Assembly: GCF_003205575.1 (NCBI RefSeq)
Contig: NZ_PYBW01000082.1
Span: 4,424-68,423, forward strand
Reading direction: 5' to 3'
Source: Streptomyces tateyamensis
GTDB taxonomy: Bacteria > Actinomycetota > Actinomycetes > Streptomycetales > Streptomycetaceae
DNA length: 64,000 bases
Shown: piece after piece, positions 38,719 through 49,389 of the stretch
How positions within the stretch are numbered: position 1 is the first letter of the stretch
Layout: every line of letters begins with the position of its first letter
Made by a program: the position numbers and the translations under genes
The notes under the pieces: generated by a model
Seen by the model: the letters and a program-made list of their open reading frames with translations, nothing else
Database searches by the model: none
Told to the model about the DNA's origin: nothing

Positions 38719-40284
38719 CTACTTGCCGCGCAGCTCGCGGCGGAGGATCTTGCCACTGGCGGACTTGGGGACCGCCGCCAGGAAGGCGACGGCGCGCACC
38801 TTCTTGTACGGGGCGACCCGGTCGGCCACGAAGTCGATCACCTGCTGCTCGGTCAGCTCGGCGCCCGGGGCGGGCACCACGAAGGCCTTGGGCCGTTCGG
38901 TGCCCTCGTCGTCGGTCACCCCGATCACGGCGGCGTCGGCTATCTGCGGGTGGGTCAGCAGCAGCGCCTCCAGCTCGGCCGGGGCCACCTGGTAGCCCTT
39001 GTACTTGATCAGCTCCTTGACCCGGTCGACCACGTGCAGGTAGCCGCGCGCGTCCTGGTGGCCGACGTCGCCGGTGTGCAGCCAGCCCTCCGAGTCGATC
39101 ATCGTGTCGGTCTCGTGCGGGCGGCCGAAGTAACCCATCATCACCTGCGGGCCGCGGATCAGGATCTCGCCGTCCTCGTCGATGCCCAGGTCGCGGCCGC
39201 TGCCGTCCAGCGCCAGCACCCGCAGCTCGGTGGCGGCGACCAGCTTGCCGACCGCGCCGGGCGAGGGCTCGGGGTCGTCCAGCGGGACCAGGTGGGTGGC
39301 CGGGGAGAGCTCGGTCATGCCGTAGCCCTGGTGGATCGTCGGCAGGCCGAGCCGGTCCGCCGCGGCGGCGGCCAGTGCGGCGTCCAGCGGGGCGGCGGCG
39401 CTGAGCACGTAGCGGATCGAGGAGAGGTCGTAGGCGTCCACCAGCGGGTGCTTGGCCAGCGCCAGGACGATCGGCGGGGCGACCGGGACGGCCTCGATCC
39501 GGTACTCCTGGATCACCCGCAGGAACTGCTCCAGGTCGAACCGGGGCAGCACCACCATGGTGCCGCCGGCCCGCAGCGCCCGGTTGAGCAGTGCGGACAG
39601 CCCGTAGATGTGGAAGAAGGGCAGAATGCCGATCACCCGCTCGCCCGGCTCGGTGGCGTGCACGGCGGCCACCTGGGCCAGGTTGGTGGCGATCGAGCGG
39701 TGGGTGAGCATCACGCCCTTGGGCAGGCCGGTGGTGCCGCTGGAGTAGGGCAGGATGGCCAGGTCCCGGGCCGGGTCGATGGCCACCTGCGGCGCCGGGC
39801 CGGCGGCGGCCAGCAGGTCGTCCAGGGTGCGGTGGACGCCGTCGGTGCCGTCCAGCAGGAAGGTCTCGCGGATCTCCAGGCCCTCGGCGGCGGCCAGCGC
39901 GACCGGGGACAGCGGCAGGGCGCTGATGATCCAGCGGGCGCCGCTGTCGCGCAGCTGGCCGGCCAGCTCCTCGGGGGTGGCCAGCGAGGAGACGGTGGTG
40001 ACGGTGGCGCCCGCCTTGATCGCGCCGTACAGCGCGATCGGGTAGCGGACCGCGTTGTAGCTGTGCAGCGCGAGCACGTCGCCCTTGACCAGGCCCGCCT
40101 CGGCCAGTCCCGCGGCCACCCGGTCCACCGCCTCGCCGAGTTCGCGGTAGCTGACGCTCGCTCCGGTCAGTCCGTCGATCAGGGCGGGGGTGTCGGCGTA
40201 CCACTGGACCGAGTCGCCGAGCACGGCCTCGTGCAGCGGGAGCTCGACGGCGGGCACGTCCGGGTACTGGCTGCGGAACACCAT
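38719..40284 (-). CDS. Acyl-CoA ligase, 4-coumarate-CoA ligase type
   Basis: A 521-residue ANL-superfamily ligase that activates a carboxylic acid to its CoA thioester through an acyl-AMP. Key motifs are AILPYSSGTTGLPKGVMLTH near 177-196 (P-loop), HQGYGMTELSPATH, GWLHTGDVGHQDARGYLHVV, the hinge VKELIKYKGYQVAPAELEAL, and PKSASGKILRREL with the catalytic Lys near the C-terminus. It is most like 4-coumarate-CoA ligase-type enzymes, a broad group. In context it should activate the acid that the acyl-CoA dehydrogenase and carboxylase then process. Start ATG 40284. A tandem-repeat spacer separates it from the dehydrogenase gene. Confidence 0.88.
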   Translation of the reverse strand: MVFRSQYPDVPAVELPLHEAVLGDSVQWYADTPALIDGLTGASVSYRELGEAVDRVAAGLAEAGLVKGDVLALHSYNAVRYPIALYGAIKAGATVTTVSSLATPEELAGQLRDSGARWIISALPLSPVALAAAEGLEIRETFLLDGTDGVHRTLDDLLAAAGPAPQVAIDPARDLAILPYSSGTTGLPKGVMLTHRSIATNLAQVAAVHATEPGERVIGILPFFHIYGLSALLNRALRAGGTMVVLPRFDLEQFLRVIQEYRIEAVPVAPPIVLALAKHPLVDAYDLSSIRYVLSAAAPLDAALAAAAADRLGLPTIHQGYGMTELSPATHLVPLDDPEPSPGAVGKLVAATELRVLALDGSGRDLGIDEDGEILIRGPQVMMGYFGRPHETDTMIDSEGWLHTGDVGHQDARGYLHVVDRVKELIKYKGYQVAPAELEALLLTHPQIADAAVIGVTDDEGTERPKAFVVPAPGAELTEQQVIDFVADRVAPYKKVRAVAFLAAVPKSASGKILRRELRGK

Positions 40285-40401
40285 GGCGACTCCTGCGGGT
40301 GGTGGGGAGCGAAGCGGATGCCCCTGGTGCTACCCGCGTGCCGGGGTCGGCACGCGGGCGGCAGGGTGTCAGTGTCGTGCGTCGGTCCTCGGTGGCCCGG
40401 G

Positions 40402-40482
40402 TCGGGGTCGGGGTCGGGGTCGCTGTCCTGCGTGGGTGTCGGTGTCCTGCGTGGGTGTCGGTGTCCTGCGTGGGTGTCGGTG
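40402..40482. repeat. 19-bp tandem repeat and GGGGTC run between cluster genes
   Basis: About four GGGGTC hexamers (from 40402) lead into three copies of a 19-base unit containing TCCTGCGTGGGTGTCGG, with starts at 40426, 40445 and 40464. The array ends next to the acyl-CoA dehydrogenase stop at 40489. Confidence 0.85.
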
Positions 40483-40488
40483 CCGGTG

Positions 40489-41667
40489 TCAGTACGAGCG
40501 CGGCAGCTTGAGGGTGTGCTGGGCGACGTAGTTGAGGATCATCTCGCGGCTGACCGGCGCCACCCGGCCCACCCGGGTGGCGGCGAGCAGCGCGGCCAGC
40601 CCGTACTCCTGGGTCAGCCCGTTGCCGCCGAGGGTCTGCACCGCCTGGTCGACGGTGCGCGTGGCCGCCTCCCCGGAGGCGTACTTGGCCATGTTCGCCG
40701 CCTCGCCCGCGGCCAGGTCGTCGCCCGCGTCGTACAGGTGGGCCGCCTTGCGCATCATCAGCCGGGCCAGCTCGATCTCGATCGCGCACTGGGCCAGCGG
40801 GTGGGCCAGCCCCTGGTGGGCGCCGATCGGGGTGTCCCAGACCGTGCGGGTGCGGGCGTACTCGGTGGCGGTGTTGAGCGCCTGGCGGGCCACCCCGAGG
40901 GAGAAGGCGGCGGTCATGATCCGCTCCGGGTTGAGCCCGGCGAACAGCTGCAGCAGGCCCGCGTTCTCGTCGCCGACCAGCGCCTCCTCGGGCAGCCGCA
41001 CGTCGTCCAGGAAGACCTGGAACTGCCGCTCCGGGGAGAGCAGTTCCATGGGTATCGGCCGGTACTCGAAGCCGGGGGTCTCACGCGGGACGATGAACAG
41101 CGCGGGCTTGAGCTTGCCGGTGCGGGCGTCCGCGGTGCGCCCGACCACCAGCACGGCGTCGGAGCCGTCGATGCCGGAGATGAAGACCTTGCGGCCGTTC
41201 AGGATCCAGTCCGAGCCGTCCCGCTTGGCCACCGTCGACAGCCGGTGCGAGTTGGAGCCGGCGTCCGGCTCGGTGATGGCGAAGGCCATCCGGCGGCTGC
41301 CGTCGGCCAGGCCCGGCAGCCAGCCGCGCTTCTGCTCCTCGGTGCCGAACCGGGCCAGGATGGTGCCGCAGATGGCGGGCGAGACCACCATCATCAGCAG
41401 CGGGCAGCCGACCGTGCCGAGTTCCTCCAGCACGATGGACAGCTCGTAGACGCCGGCGCCGCCACCGCCGTACTGCTCGGGCAGATTGACGCCGAGGAAG
41501 CCCAGCTTGCCGGCCTCCTGCCAGAGTTCGTCGGTGTGCTCGCCGGCCCGGGCGCGCCTGAGGAAGTACTCGGAGCCGAACCGGCGGCCCAGGTCGCCGA
41601 CCGCCTGGCGCAGCGCGATCCGCTCGGGGCTCTCGATCAACGGGCTCTCGGTGCTGTTCGGTGCCAT
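40489..41667 (-). CDS. Acyl-CoA dehydrogenase
   Basis: A 392-residue FAD-dependent acyl-CoA dehydrogenase. N-terminal helices lead to LGFLGVNLPEQYGGGGAG, then MAFAITEPDAGSNSHRLST near 127-145 (FAD/substrate block) and VDQAVQTLGGNGLTQEYGLA near 345-364. The usual GT(S) loop after the catalytic position reads RVAPVSREMIL here, as in a subset of actinobacterial FadE proteins, so the catalytic base needs alignment to place. Expected to make the 2,3-enoyl-CoA needed by the carboxylase. Start ATG 41667 behind GGAGGA. Eighteen bases separate it from the carboxylase alpha gene. Confidence 0.88.
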   Translation of the reverse strand: MAPNSTESPLIESPERIALRQAVGDLGRRFGSEYFLRRARAGEHTDELWQEAGKLGFLGVNLPEQYGGGGAGVYELSIVLEELGTVGCPLLMMVVSPAICGTILARFGTEEQKRGWLPGLADGSRRMAFAITEPDAGSNSHRLSTVAKRDGSDWILNGRKVFISGIDGSDAVLVVGRTADARTGKLKPALFIVPRETPGFEYRPIPMELLSPERQFQVFLDDVRLPEEALVGDENAGLLQLFAGLNPERIMTAAFSLGVARQALNTATEYARTRTVWDTPIGAHQGLAHPLAQCAIEIELARLMMRKAAHLYDAGDDLAAGEAANMAKYASGEAATRTVDQAVQTLGGNGLTQEYGLAALLAATRVGRVAPVSREMILNYVAQHTLKLPRSY

Positions 41668-41684
41668 GGGAACTGGTCCTCCGG

Positions 41685-43613
41685 TCAGGGTGAGGGTACG
41701 GGTTCGACGACGGCCAACAGGGCGCCCAGCTCGACCTGCTGGCCGGGCACGGCGCGCAGTGCGGTCAGGGTGCCCGCGACGGGGGCGGTGACCTGGTGCT
41801 CCATCTTCATCGCCTCCAGCCAGAGCAGCGGCTGACCTGCCGTCACCTGCTCGCCCTCGGTGACGGCGGTCCGGATCACGGTGCCGGGCATGGGGGCGAG
41901 CAGGGCGCCCGGGTCGACCTGGGTCTCGGGTTCGGGGAAGCGGGGCAGGGCGGTGAGAGCGGTGCTGCCGGTGGGCTGGTCCAGGTGGACCTGGCGGCCG
42001 TAGCGGCTGACCTGGAAGCTGCGGCGGACGCCGTCGACCTCCAGCACCACCTGGTCCGGGGTGGACTCCAGCAGCCGGACGCCGGGGTGCTCCTCGGCCT
42101 GCAGCCCGTCCCGGGTCATTCGGTAACGGACCGTCAGTTCCGCACCGTCCGCTGCCTGATACCGCTTGGTCTGCGGCTGCGAGGGCAGGTTGCGCCAGCC
42201 CGAGGGCAGCGGGGTGCGGCGGGTGGCGGCGTCCGCCAGGGCGGCGGCCAGCGCGGCCAGGGGGAGTTCGCTTCTGTCCGGCTCCTGGTCCGGCTGCCCG
42301 GTGCGCAGCTCCGGGTGGCGGGTCAGGAACGCGGTGTCCAACTCGGCTGCCAGGAACGCCGGGTGGCGCAGGGTGCGGGCGAGCAGTTCGCGGTTGGTGG
42401 TCAGGCCGTGGATCCGGGTGCGGGACAGCGCGTCGGCCAGCCGGCGGGCCGCGCCGGCCCGGGTGGGCGCCCAGGCGATCACCTTGGCGAGCATCGGGTC
42501 GTAGTGCACGCCGACGGTGTCGCCGCTGACCACGCCGGAGTCCACCCGTAGGCCCGGGCCCGCGGGGAACTCGATCCGGTGCAGCACCCCGCTCTGCGGC
42601 TGCCAGTCGGCGCCCGGGTCCTCGGCGTACAGCCGGGCCTCGATCGCGTGCCCGGCGGGGGCGGGCGGCTCGGGGCCGAGCCGCTCCCCTTCGGCGACGG
42701 CCAGTTGGAGGGCCACCAGGTCCAGGCCGGTGACGCACTCGGTGACCGGGTGCTCGACCTGCAGGCGGGTGTTCATCTCCAGGAAGAAGAACCGGCCGTC
42801 CGAGCCGAGCAGGAACTCGGCGGTGCCGGCGCCGGTGTAGCCGATCGCCCGGGCCGCGGCGGTGGCGGCCTCGGCCAGCCGGGCCCGCAGTTCGGGGTCC
42901 AGCCCAGGGGCGGGGGTCTCCTCGATCACCTTCTGGTGGCGGCGCTGGATCGAGCAGTCGCGCTCGCCGAGCGCCCACACCGTGCCGTGTCCGTCGGCGA
43001 GCAGCTGCACCTCGATGTGCCGACCGGTGGCCAGATAGGGCTCCAGGAACACCTCGCCGTCGCCGAAGGCGGCCAGCGCCTCGGCGCCCGCCGCCGCCAG
43101 TTCGCCTTGGAGCGCGGCGAGTTCGGTGACCACCCGCATGCCGCGGCCGCCGCCGCCGGCCGCCGCCTTGACCAGCAGCGGCAGGTCGGCCGCGGTCGCG
43201 GCGGCCGGGTCCACCGGGGCCAGCACCGGGACGCCGGCGGCGGCCATCAGCTGCTTGGCGGCGGTCTTGGACCCCATCGCCGCCATCGCCGCCGGGGGCG
43301 GCCCGACCCAGGTCAGCCCGGCGGCCAGCACGGCGCGGGCGAACTGCGGGTCCTCGGAGAGGAATCCGTAGCCCGGGTGCACCGCGTCGGCGCCGGCCGC
43401 CAGCGCGGCGGCGACCAGCAGGTCGGCCCGCAGGTAGGTGTCCGCCGGGGCGGCGCCGGGCAGCCGCACCGCGCTGTCCGCCTCCCGCACGTGGGCGGCG
43501 CCCGTGTCCGGGTCGGAGTGCACCGCCACGGTGGCGATGCCCAGTTCGCGGCAGGTGCGGGCGATCCGGCGGGCGATCTCGCCCCGGTTCGCGATCAGCA
43601 GGCGCTGGATCAT
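41685..43613 (-). CDS. Acyl-CoA carboxylase alpha subunit (biotin carboxylase + BCCP)
   Basis: A 642-residue biotin-dependent carboxylase alpha subunit. Biotin carboxylase, with its ATP-grasp fold, covers about 1-450 (LLIANRGEIARRIARTCREL, ADAVHPGYGFLSEDPQFA, LVKAAAGGGGRGMRVV, EMNTRLQVEHPVTE). A linker domain follows, then a biotin carrier domain with Lys603 in LEAMKMEHQV as the biotinylated residue. Together with the beta subunit encoded upstream it carboxylates an enoyl- or acyl-CoA. Start taken at ATG 43613, where the family begins. The frame is open to ATG 43784, which would add 57 residues containing an 18-residue repeat. Confidence 0.9.
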   Translation of the reverse strand: MIQRLLIANRGEIARRIARTCRELGIATVAVHSDPDTGAAHVREADSAVRLPGAAPADTYLRADLLVAAALAAGADAVHPGYGFLSEDPQFARAVLAAGLTWVGPPPAAMAAMGSKTAAKQLMAAAGVPVLAPVDPAAATAADLPLLVKAAAGGGGRGMRVVTELAALQGELAAAGAEALAAFGDGEVFLEPYLATGRHIEVQLLADGHGTVWALGERDCSIQRRHQKVIEETPAPGLDPELRARLAEAATAAARAIGYTGAGTAEFLLGSDGRFFFLEMNTRLQVEHPVTECVTGLDLVALQLAVAEGERLGPEPPAPAGHAIEARLYAEDPGADWQPQSGVLHRIEFPAGPGLRVDSGVVSGDTVGVHYDPMLAKVIAWAPTRAGAARRLADALSRTRIHGLTTNRELLARTLRHPAFLAAELDTAFLTRHPELRTGQPDQEPDRSELPLAALAAALADAATRRTPLPSGWRNLPSQPQTKRYQAADGAELTVRYRMTRDGLQAEEHPGVRLLESTPDQVVLEVDGVRRSFQVSRYGRQVHLDQPTGSTALTALPRFPEPETQVDPGALLAPMPGTVIRTAVTEGEQVTAGQPLLWLEAMKMEHQVTAPVAGTLTALRAVPGQQVELGALLAVVEPVPSP

Positions 43614-43644
43614 GGTCTGACGGTCCTTCGGCTCGCTCGTGGAC

Positions 43645-43752
43645 TGCACGTCGCTCATCGGCGCCCCCTCGCTGGTGGCCGTCAGCTCGCTCGCGGCCTG
43701 CACGTCGCTCGTCGACGCCCCCTCGCTGGTGGCCGTCAGCCCGCTCGCGGCC
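43645..43752. repeat. 54-bp tandem duplication between carboxylase genes
   Basis: Copies at 43645-43698 and 43699-43752 differ at three positions. The unit length is divisible by three, and the minus-strand frame of the downstream carboxylase gene stays open across both copies. Related GTCGTC and TCGCTC pieces continue to about 43785. Confidence 0.85.
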
Positions 43753-43789
43753 TTCGCGTTGGTCGTCACTCTCGCCTCGCTCATCGCCC

Positions 43790-45384
<1,595 letters not shown>

Positions 45385-45388
<4 letters not shown>

Positions 45389-47151
45389 AGGGCAGTCTCC
45401 GAGCTTGCGAGGAGGCTCGGCAGCAGAGCCTCGGGGATGTCCAGGTAGCGGGAGCGCAGCCACTCCCCCAGCGCCTTGGCCTGCGGGTCGAACCGGGCCT
45501 GGGCGGCCACGCCCTCGCCGAGCAGGCCCTCGATCACGAAGTTGACGGCGCGCAGGTTCGGCAGCAGATGCCGATGGATCGTCAGCTTTTCCGTCTCCGG
45601 GAGGAGTTCGCGCAGCTGTTCGGTAGTCAGGGTGGTGGCCAGCCAGTGCCAGGCGGGGTCACTGCGCACCCACACGCCCAGGTTGGCGTCGCCGCCCTTG
45701 TCACCGCTGCGCGCGGCGGCCAGCAGGCCGAGCGGGGCGCGGCGGGTGGGTCCGTGCGGCTCGTACTGCGCTTGGTGCAGCGGGAGTTCGGGTTCCTCCC
45801 CCGCAGTCACCGGGGCCGGCGGGATCAACTCCCTCCCGCCGTCCGGGCGCACCGCCCAGTGCTCGACGCTGCCCTGCTCGACGTAGGCGGCGGTGAACAC
45901 ACCGTACGGGGTTCCCGGGCCGGGCAGCGCCGTCAGATGGAAACCGGGGTAGCTGGCCAGGCCCAGCTCGACGGCGGCCGAGCTGACCGACCGGCCGACC
46001 TTGGCCTGGTCCGAGTCGCGCACGGTGAGTTGGAGCAGCGCGCCGGCCTGCTGTTCGGTGGGGGCGTCCGGCTGGTCGGTCCGAGCCAGCGTCCACCGGA
46101 CCTCGGCCGGCCCGTCCGGCCCCAGCCCCGCCTCGACCTGGCGCTGCACCAACTCGGCCTTCTGCTCGATGTCCAGGCCGGTGAGCACGAAGACCACCTC
46201 GTTGCGCCAGCCGGCCAGCCGGTTGAGGCCCACCTTGAGGGTGGCGGGCGGGGCCTCGCCGCGCACCCCGCTGATCCGCACCCGGTCCGGGCCCTGCTGC
46301 GCCAGCTGCACGGTGTCCAGCCGCGCCGTGACGTCGGGTCCCAGGTAGCGCGGTCCGCCCGTCTCGTAGAGGAGTTGGGCGGTGACCGTGTCGACGGTGA
46401 CGGCCCCGCCGGTGCCAGGGTGCTTGGTGATCACGCTGCTGCCGTCCGCGTGCAGCTCGGCCAGCGGAAAGCCGGGGCGGGCCGGGTCGGCGAGCTCGGT
46501 GAACCACGCGTAGTTGCCGCCGGTGGCCTGCGCGCCGCACTCCAGCACGTGGCCGGCCACCACGGCCCCGGCCAGCGCGTCGAAGTCGGTGCGCTGCCAG
46601 TCGAAGTGGGCCACCCCCGGGCCGACCACCAGGGCGGCGTCGGTCACCCGGCCGGTCACCACGACATCCGCGCCGGACCGCAGGCAGTCCGCGATGCCGA
46701 AGGCGCCCAGGTAGGCGTTGGCGGCGAGCAGTTGGGCCGGCTCGGTGAACTCGGCGGCCCGGCCCAGCAGGTCGTCACCCGTGACGTACCCCACCCGGGT
46801 CGCGACGCCCAGGCGCCCGGCCAGCTTCTCGACCGCCTCGGCCAGCCGCGCCGGGTTCAGCCCGCCGGCGTTGACCACGATCCGCACCCCCCGGTCCGCC
46901 GCCAGCCCCAGGCACCCCTCCAACTGCCGCAGGAACCCCTTGGCATACCCGGCCTGCGGATCCTTCAGCCGGTCCCGGGCCAGGATCAACATGGTCAACT
47001 CGGCCAGGTAGTCCCCGGTCACCACATCCAGCGGCCCCCCACCGAGCATCTCCTCGAACGCGGCGAACCGGTCCCCGTAGAAACCGGACGCGTTCCCGAT
47101 CCGAAGCGGCCGCACCGGCCGAACAGGTTGGGGGGCAGTGCTGGCGGACAT
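45385..47151 (-). CDS. AtuA-like protein (DUF1446)
   Basis: A 588-residue protein of the acyclic terpene utilisation AtuA family. The N-terminal DUF1446 domain begins LRIGNASGFYGDRFAAFEEM and includes VVNAGGLNPARLAEAV, then GADVVVTGRVTDAALVVGP and KHPGTGGAVTVDTVTAQLLY. The C-terminal part (about 480-588) has LLAAARSGDKGGDANLGVWV, as in AtuA. AtuA is needed for citronellol/geraniol catabolism in Pseudomonas, but its biochemical role is unknown. First gene of the minus-strand cluster. Start ATG 47151 behind GAGAGG. Its presence hints at an isoprenoid-like substrate. Confidence 0.85.
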
Positions 47152-47526
47152 GCGGCGGCCTCTCTGGCGCGGGGCACGGGGCGTAGCTGGGAACGATGGT
47201 GGGCCAGCGGAACGAAAAAAGCAATCATGCGTGCTTGTTTTCAACCCCGGGCACCTCCTCCGACACCGCCTGCCGACCCCAGGGCAGGGGCTCCGAGCTT
47301 CGACACCGTCAACACCGCAGAGCCCCTTGGTAGCTCGAACGGCGTCGAAGCCAACCAACCTTTCAGGGGCCCTGTTGTCGCACCCCTACGGCATCGCCGA
47401 GGCGGGGCCCGCTTCGGCCACTCCCCCGTGCGGCTGTCTGGCGCACCGGACCGGAAACGCCGGCCACCACGGGATGCGCGAGCGCCGCTGAGACGTCCGC
47501 CTGAGCCAGCTGTGGAGGTCAGGAGT
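47152..47526. other. Spacer upstream of the acyl-CoA cluster
   Basis: No convincing gene in 375 bases. It holds an A/T-rich island at 47213-47242 with the likely cluster promoter and operator. A near-perfect inverted pair, GCTTCGACACCGT at 47297-47309 and ACGGCGTCGAAGC at 47339-47351, could form a stem downstream of the WYL gene, whose 3' end lies at 47527. Confidence 0.5.
47219..47236 (-). promoter_or_regulatory. Candidate TetR operator for the acyl-CoA cluster
   Basis: AAGCA-at-CATG-cg-TGCTT, 14 of 18 positions symmetric, 68 bases upstream of the first cluster gene. On the minus strand TTGAAA precedes it and an AT-rich stretch follows at about 18 bases, a possible promoter. Confidence 0.5.
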
Positions 47527-48540
47527 TCACTGGCCGCCGACGCCTCGGCGCCAACCCTGCCCCGCCCCCGATGCCGGTTCGGAGACGGCGGCGGCAAGGT
47601 GGGACGCCAGGTTGGCCACCGCGTCCCGAAGCTCCGTCCCGCCCACGATATGGAAGGCGAAGGGGACCGCCGCCAACCATTCCTGCGCATACATCGCCGG
47701 GTTGCGGGTGCTGCCGACGAGCACGCACTGCTGTCCCGCCGCCCCGACGGGTTCGAGCCGCCCCATCGATGGCCCGACCCACGGGGCTACCTGCTCCGCC
47801 GGTGCGTCGAAGAGCACCCGCGTGGGATAGGCCCATCCGGTGCCGAGGTTCTCCTCCAGCACTGCGACCGGGTCGAGGTCCTCAGGCATCCGGAACGCGA
47901 CCGCAGTCTCCTCGGCCGCCAGTACCCGGTCGACCCGGTAGGTGCGCACGGCGTCCGCACGATGGGAATGGCAGAGCAGGTACCAGCGCGCCCGGCGCAC
48001 GACGACCGCCCACGGGTCCACCGCCGCCTGCCACTGGTTGCCGGCCTCGCTGCGGTAGGTGATCACCACACGCCGCCTGGACGCGATCGCGTCCACCAGG
48101 GCGCTCGTGATGGCGGGATCGGCGTAGGCCGCACTCGGATCGGGCGCGGCCGCGGCGTGCTCGCGCAGTGCCGCCGCCTGACGCCCGATCCCCTCGGGCA
48201 GCGCGTGGATGACCTTGGCGAGGGCGGAGCCGACGAGGTCCCCAGAGTCGGTGGCGGCGGGCCTGCCGTCGAGCACCGCCATGACCAGGCCGACCGCTTC
48301 GCTCTGGGTGAAGCTCACCGGTGGCAGCCTGGTCCCGCGGCGCAGTTGGTAGCCGCCGTGCGGGCCGCGCACGGAATCCACGGGGATGCCGGCCTCCCGC
48401 AGGATCGCGACGTAGCGACGTGCGGCGCGATCGGTCACTCCGAGCTTCTCCGCGAGTTGCTCGGCCGTCGTGCCGGGGCGGGTCCGCAGGATTTCAAGGG
48501 TGCGCAGTGCGCGGGCGGTGGGGCTCGTTCCGGTCTCCAC
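47527..48540 (-). CDS. WYL-domain transcriptional regulator
   Basis: A 337-residue YafY/DeoR-type regulator. The HTH_11 winged helix lies at about 8-60 (RALRTLEILRTRPGTTAEQL, then VTDRAARRYVAILREAG). GPHGGYQLRRGTRLPPVSFT links to the WYL domain at about 145-235 (RRRVVITYRSEAGNQWQAAV, then VVVRRARWYLLCHSH, where RWYLL carries the WYL signature). WYL domains bind nucleic-acid or nucleotide ligands in characterised cases. Divergent from the alpha/beta hydrolase gene with a perfect palindrome between them, so that operon is its likely target. Start ATG 48540. Confidence 0.87.
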   Translation of the reverse strand: METGTSPTARALRTLEILRTRPGTTAEQLAEKLGVTDRAARRYVAILREAGIPVDSVRGPHGGYQLRRGTRLPPVSFTQSEAVGLVMAVLDGRPAATDSGDLVGSALAKVIHALPEGIGRQAAALREHAAAAPDPSAAYADPAITSALVDAIASRRRVVITYRSEAGNQWQAAVDPWAVVVRRARWYLLCHSHRADAVRTYRVDRVLAAEETAVAFRMPEDLDPVAVLEENLGTGWAYPTRVLFDAPAEQVAPWVGPSMGRLEPVGAAGQQCVLVGSTRNPAMYAQEWLAAVPFAFHIVGGTELRDAVANLASHLAAAVSEPASGAGQGWRRGVGGQ

Positions 48541-48557
48541 GCCGGACAGCGTAGGCG

Positions 48558-48578
48558 GCTTCCTGGCAATCAGGAAGC
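48558..48578. promoter_or_regulatory. WYL regulator operator
   Basis: Perfect palindrome GCTTCCTG-gcaat-CAGGAAGC, 17 bases upstream of the WYL gene and 125 bases before the hydrolase gene. Part of the motif recurs just beyond it as CGTCCTGAAT at 48583-48592. Confidence 0.65.
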
Positions 48579-48702
48579 AGATCGTCCTGAATCGCTCCTA
48601 GCATGGCAAAGCCCGACCGGGCAGGCCGTGTCCGCTGCGCGGCGCACGCGACGCTTTCGGCTGCTGCCACCGCTCCCACCTCGACGGAAAGTTGATCTCA
48701 CT

Positions 48703-49389
48703 GTGGAAATCCTGCTCATCGGCGGCCTGTGGCTGGACGGCACCGCGTGGGACGCGGTGGCACCGGCCCTTGAGGCGCTCGGTCACCGTCCGCGGCCGGT
48801 GACCCTTCCGGGCCAGGGCGACGGACACTCCTCGGCCACGCTCGACGAACAGGTGGCGGCGGTCCTCGCCGCCGTTGACACAGCGGCGGAAAAGCCCCTG
48901 CTCGTGGCGCACTCGGCCGCCTGCACGCTCGGCTGGCTGGCCACTGACGCCCGCCCGGAGCGGGTGGCCAAGCTGGTGCTGATCGGCGGCTTCCCGAACG
49001 AGGACGGCCAGCCGTACGCCGACTTCTTCGAGATGCGCGACGGCGCCATGCCCTTCCCCGGCTGGGGCCCGTTCGAGGGCGCGGACAGCGCCGACCTCGA
49101 CGAGGAACTGCGACAGCGCATCGAAGCCGATGCCATCCCCGTCCCCGAGCAGGTGGCCAGGGGCGTGGTCCGGCTGTCGGACGAACGCCGCTACGAGGTC
49201 CCGGTCGTGGTGGTCTGCACGGAGTTCACCCCGGAGCAGGCCCGCGAATGGATCGCCGCCGGCGAGGCGCCCGAGCTCACCCGAGCCAAGAACGTCGAGT
49301 TCGTCGACATCGACTCCGGCCACTGGCCGATGTTCACCAGGCCCGCCGAACTCGCCCGCCTCCTCGGCGCCGTGGCAGCCGGACAGTGA
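48703..49389 (+). CDS. Alpha/beta hydrolase
   Basis: A 228-residue alpha/beta hydrolase. ILLIGGLWLDGTAWDAVAPA holds the oxyanion glycine region and the nucleophile is Ser in LLVAHSAACTLGWLA near 70 (AHSAA in place of GHSxG). The late His is in DSGHWPMFTRPAELA, the acidic residue probably in VVCTEFTPEQ or FVDID. Small esterase-like member of the EstX/salicylate-esterase-like type; substrate unknown. GTG start at 48703 with a weak GGAAAG. Its TGA overlaps the GNAT gene start (GTGA). The divergent WYL gene is its probable regulator. Confidence 0.8.
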   Translation: MEILLIGGLWLDGTAWDAVAPALEALGHRPRPVTLPGQGDGHSSATLDEQVAAVLAAVDTAAEKPLLVAHSAACTLGWLATDARPERVAKLVLIGGFPNEDGQPYADFFEMRDGAMPFPGWGPFEGADSADLDEELRQRIEADAIPVPEQVARGVVRLSDERRYEVPVVVVCTEFTPEQAREWIAAGEAPELTRAKNVEFVDIDSGHWPMFTRPAELARLLGAVAAGQ

